A DNA stretch of 5,871 nt from JBDKTH01 sp964558295 (GTDB taxonomy: Bacteria > Planctomycetota > Planctomycetia > Pirellulales > Thermoguttaceae): positions 1-5,871 of the forward strand of contig CAZLDQ010000293.1 of assembly GCA_964558295.1 (NCBI GenBank). Reading direction: 5' to 3'. Position numbers and translations under genes: made by a program. The notes beneath the pieces are model-generated. The model worked only from the letters and a program-made list of their open reading frames with translations. It searched no databases and was not told where the DNA came from. Positions 5,839 to 5,871 of the stretch are shown piece by piece (the first letter of the stretch is position 1; every line of letters starts with the position of its first letter).

Positions 5839-5871
5839 GAAGCGGCGAGGCAGGAGAGGGCTTGGGCTTGG

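Larger units (their letters stand above)
5402..5871. other. Non-coding region with inverted repeats, upstream of the hypothetical gene
   Basis: About 470 bases (524 if counted from the 5347 ATG) lack a convincing gene. Open frames exist on both strands (for example 5435-5695 minus and 5319-5840 plus), but they overlap each other, resemble no family and lack the third-position GC bias of priA. The part from 5571 to 5774 is rich in short inverted repeats, listed separately. The end of the window (from about 5840) is G-rich again and may approach another gene. Confidence 0.5.

Noticed and set aside
5319..5840. A 173-codon open frame on the plus strand
   Set aside because: It starts inside the opposite-strand hypothetical gene, runs through the hairpin cluster, and its translation has no domain, hydrophobic core pattern or plausible start signal.

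Overview
The window looks like chromosomal DNA of a planctomycete (Planctomycetota, plausibly Pirellulales). This rests on gene content and style, not on a marker gene. GC content is fairly high, Shine-Dalgarno signals are weak or absent, intergenic stretches are G-rich, genes are loosely spaced rather than packed in operons, a sensor kinase carries an extracytoplasmic c-type haem motif, and one protein belongs to no family I recognise. It is draft sequence: ten Ns mark a contig join inside a gene.

Layout. Positions 1-262 are non-coding, with a G-rich block (40-78), a weak candidate promoter and a small tandem repeat that runs up to the first start codon. Positions 263-2545 (+) encode a complete PriA, the primosomal replication-restart helicase. 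After a 148-base spacer, 2694-4600 (+) encodes a membrane sensor histidine kinase: TM, extracytoplasmic domain with CKLCH, TM, HAMP, HisKA, HATPase_c. Its reading frame is broken only by the contig join. A 41-base segment occurs on both sides of the gap at an offset of 131 bases, and collapsing the two copies restores one frame and a protein of about 591 residues. Positions 4646-5347 (-) encode a 233-residue acidic soluble protein of unknown function, convergent with the kinase. Positions 5348-5871 contain no convincing gene, but 5571-5774 holds a run of inverted repeats, including a perfect 9-bp stem with a 4-base loop.

The genes show no obvious shared pathway. PriA is housekeeping. The kinase is an orphan here, with no response regulator in the window, and probably senses redox state or a small haem ligand outside the cytoplasm. 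The unknown protein points the other way and is probably transcribed separately. I see no mobile element, CRISPR array, tRNA or rRNA, and no clear new multi-gene system. The points most worth following are the haem-c kinase, the repairable assembly error, the hairpin cluster and the uncharacterised protein.
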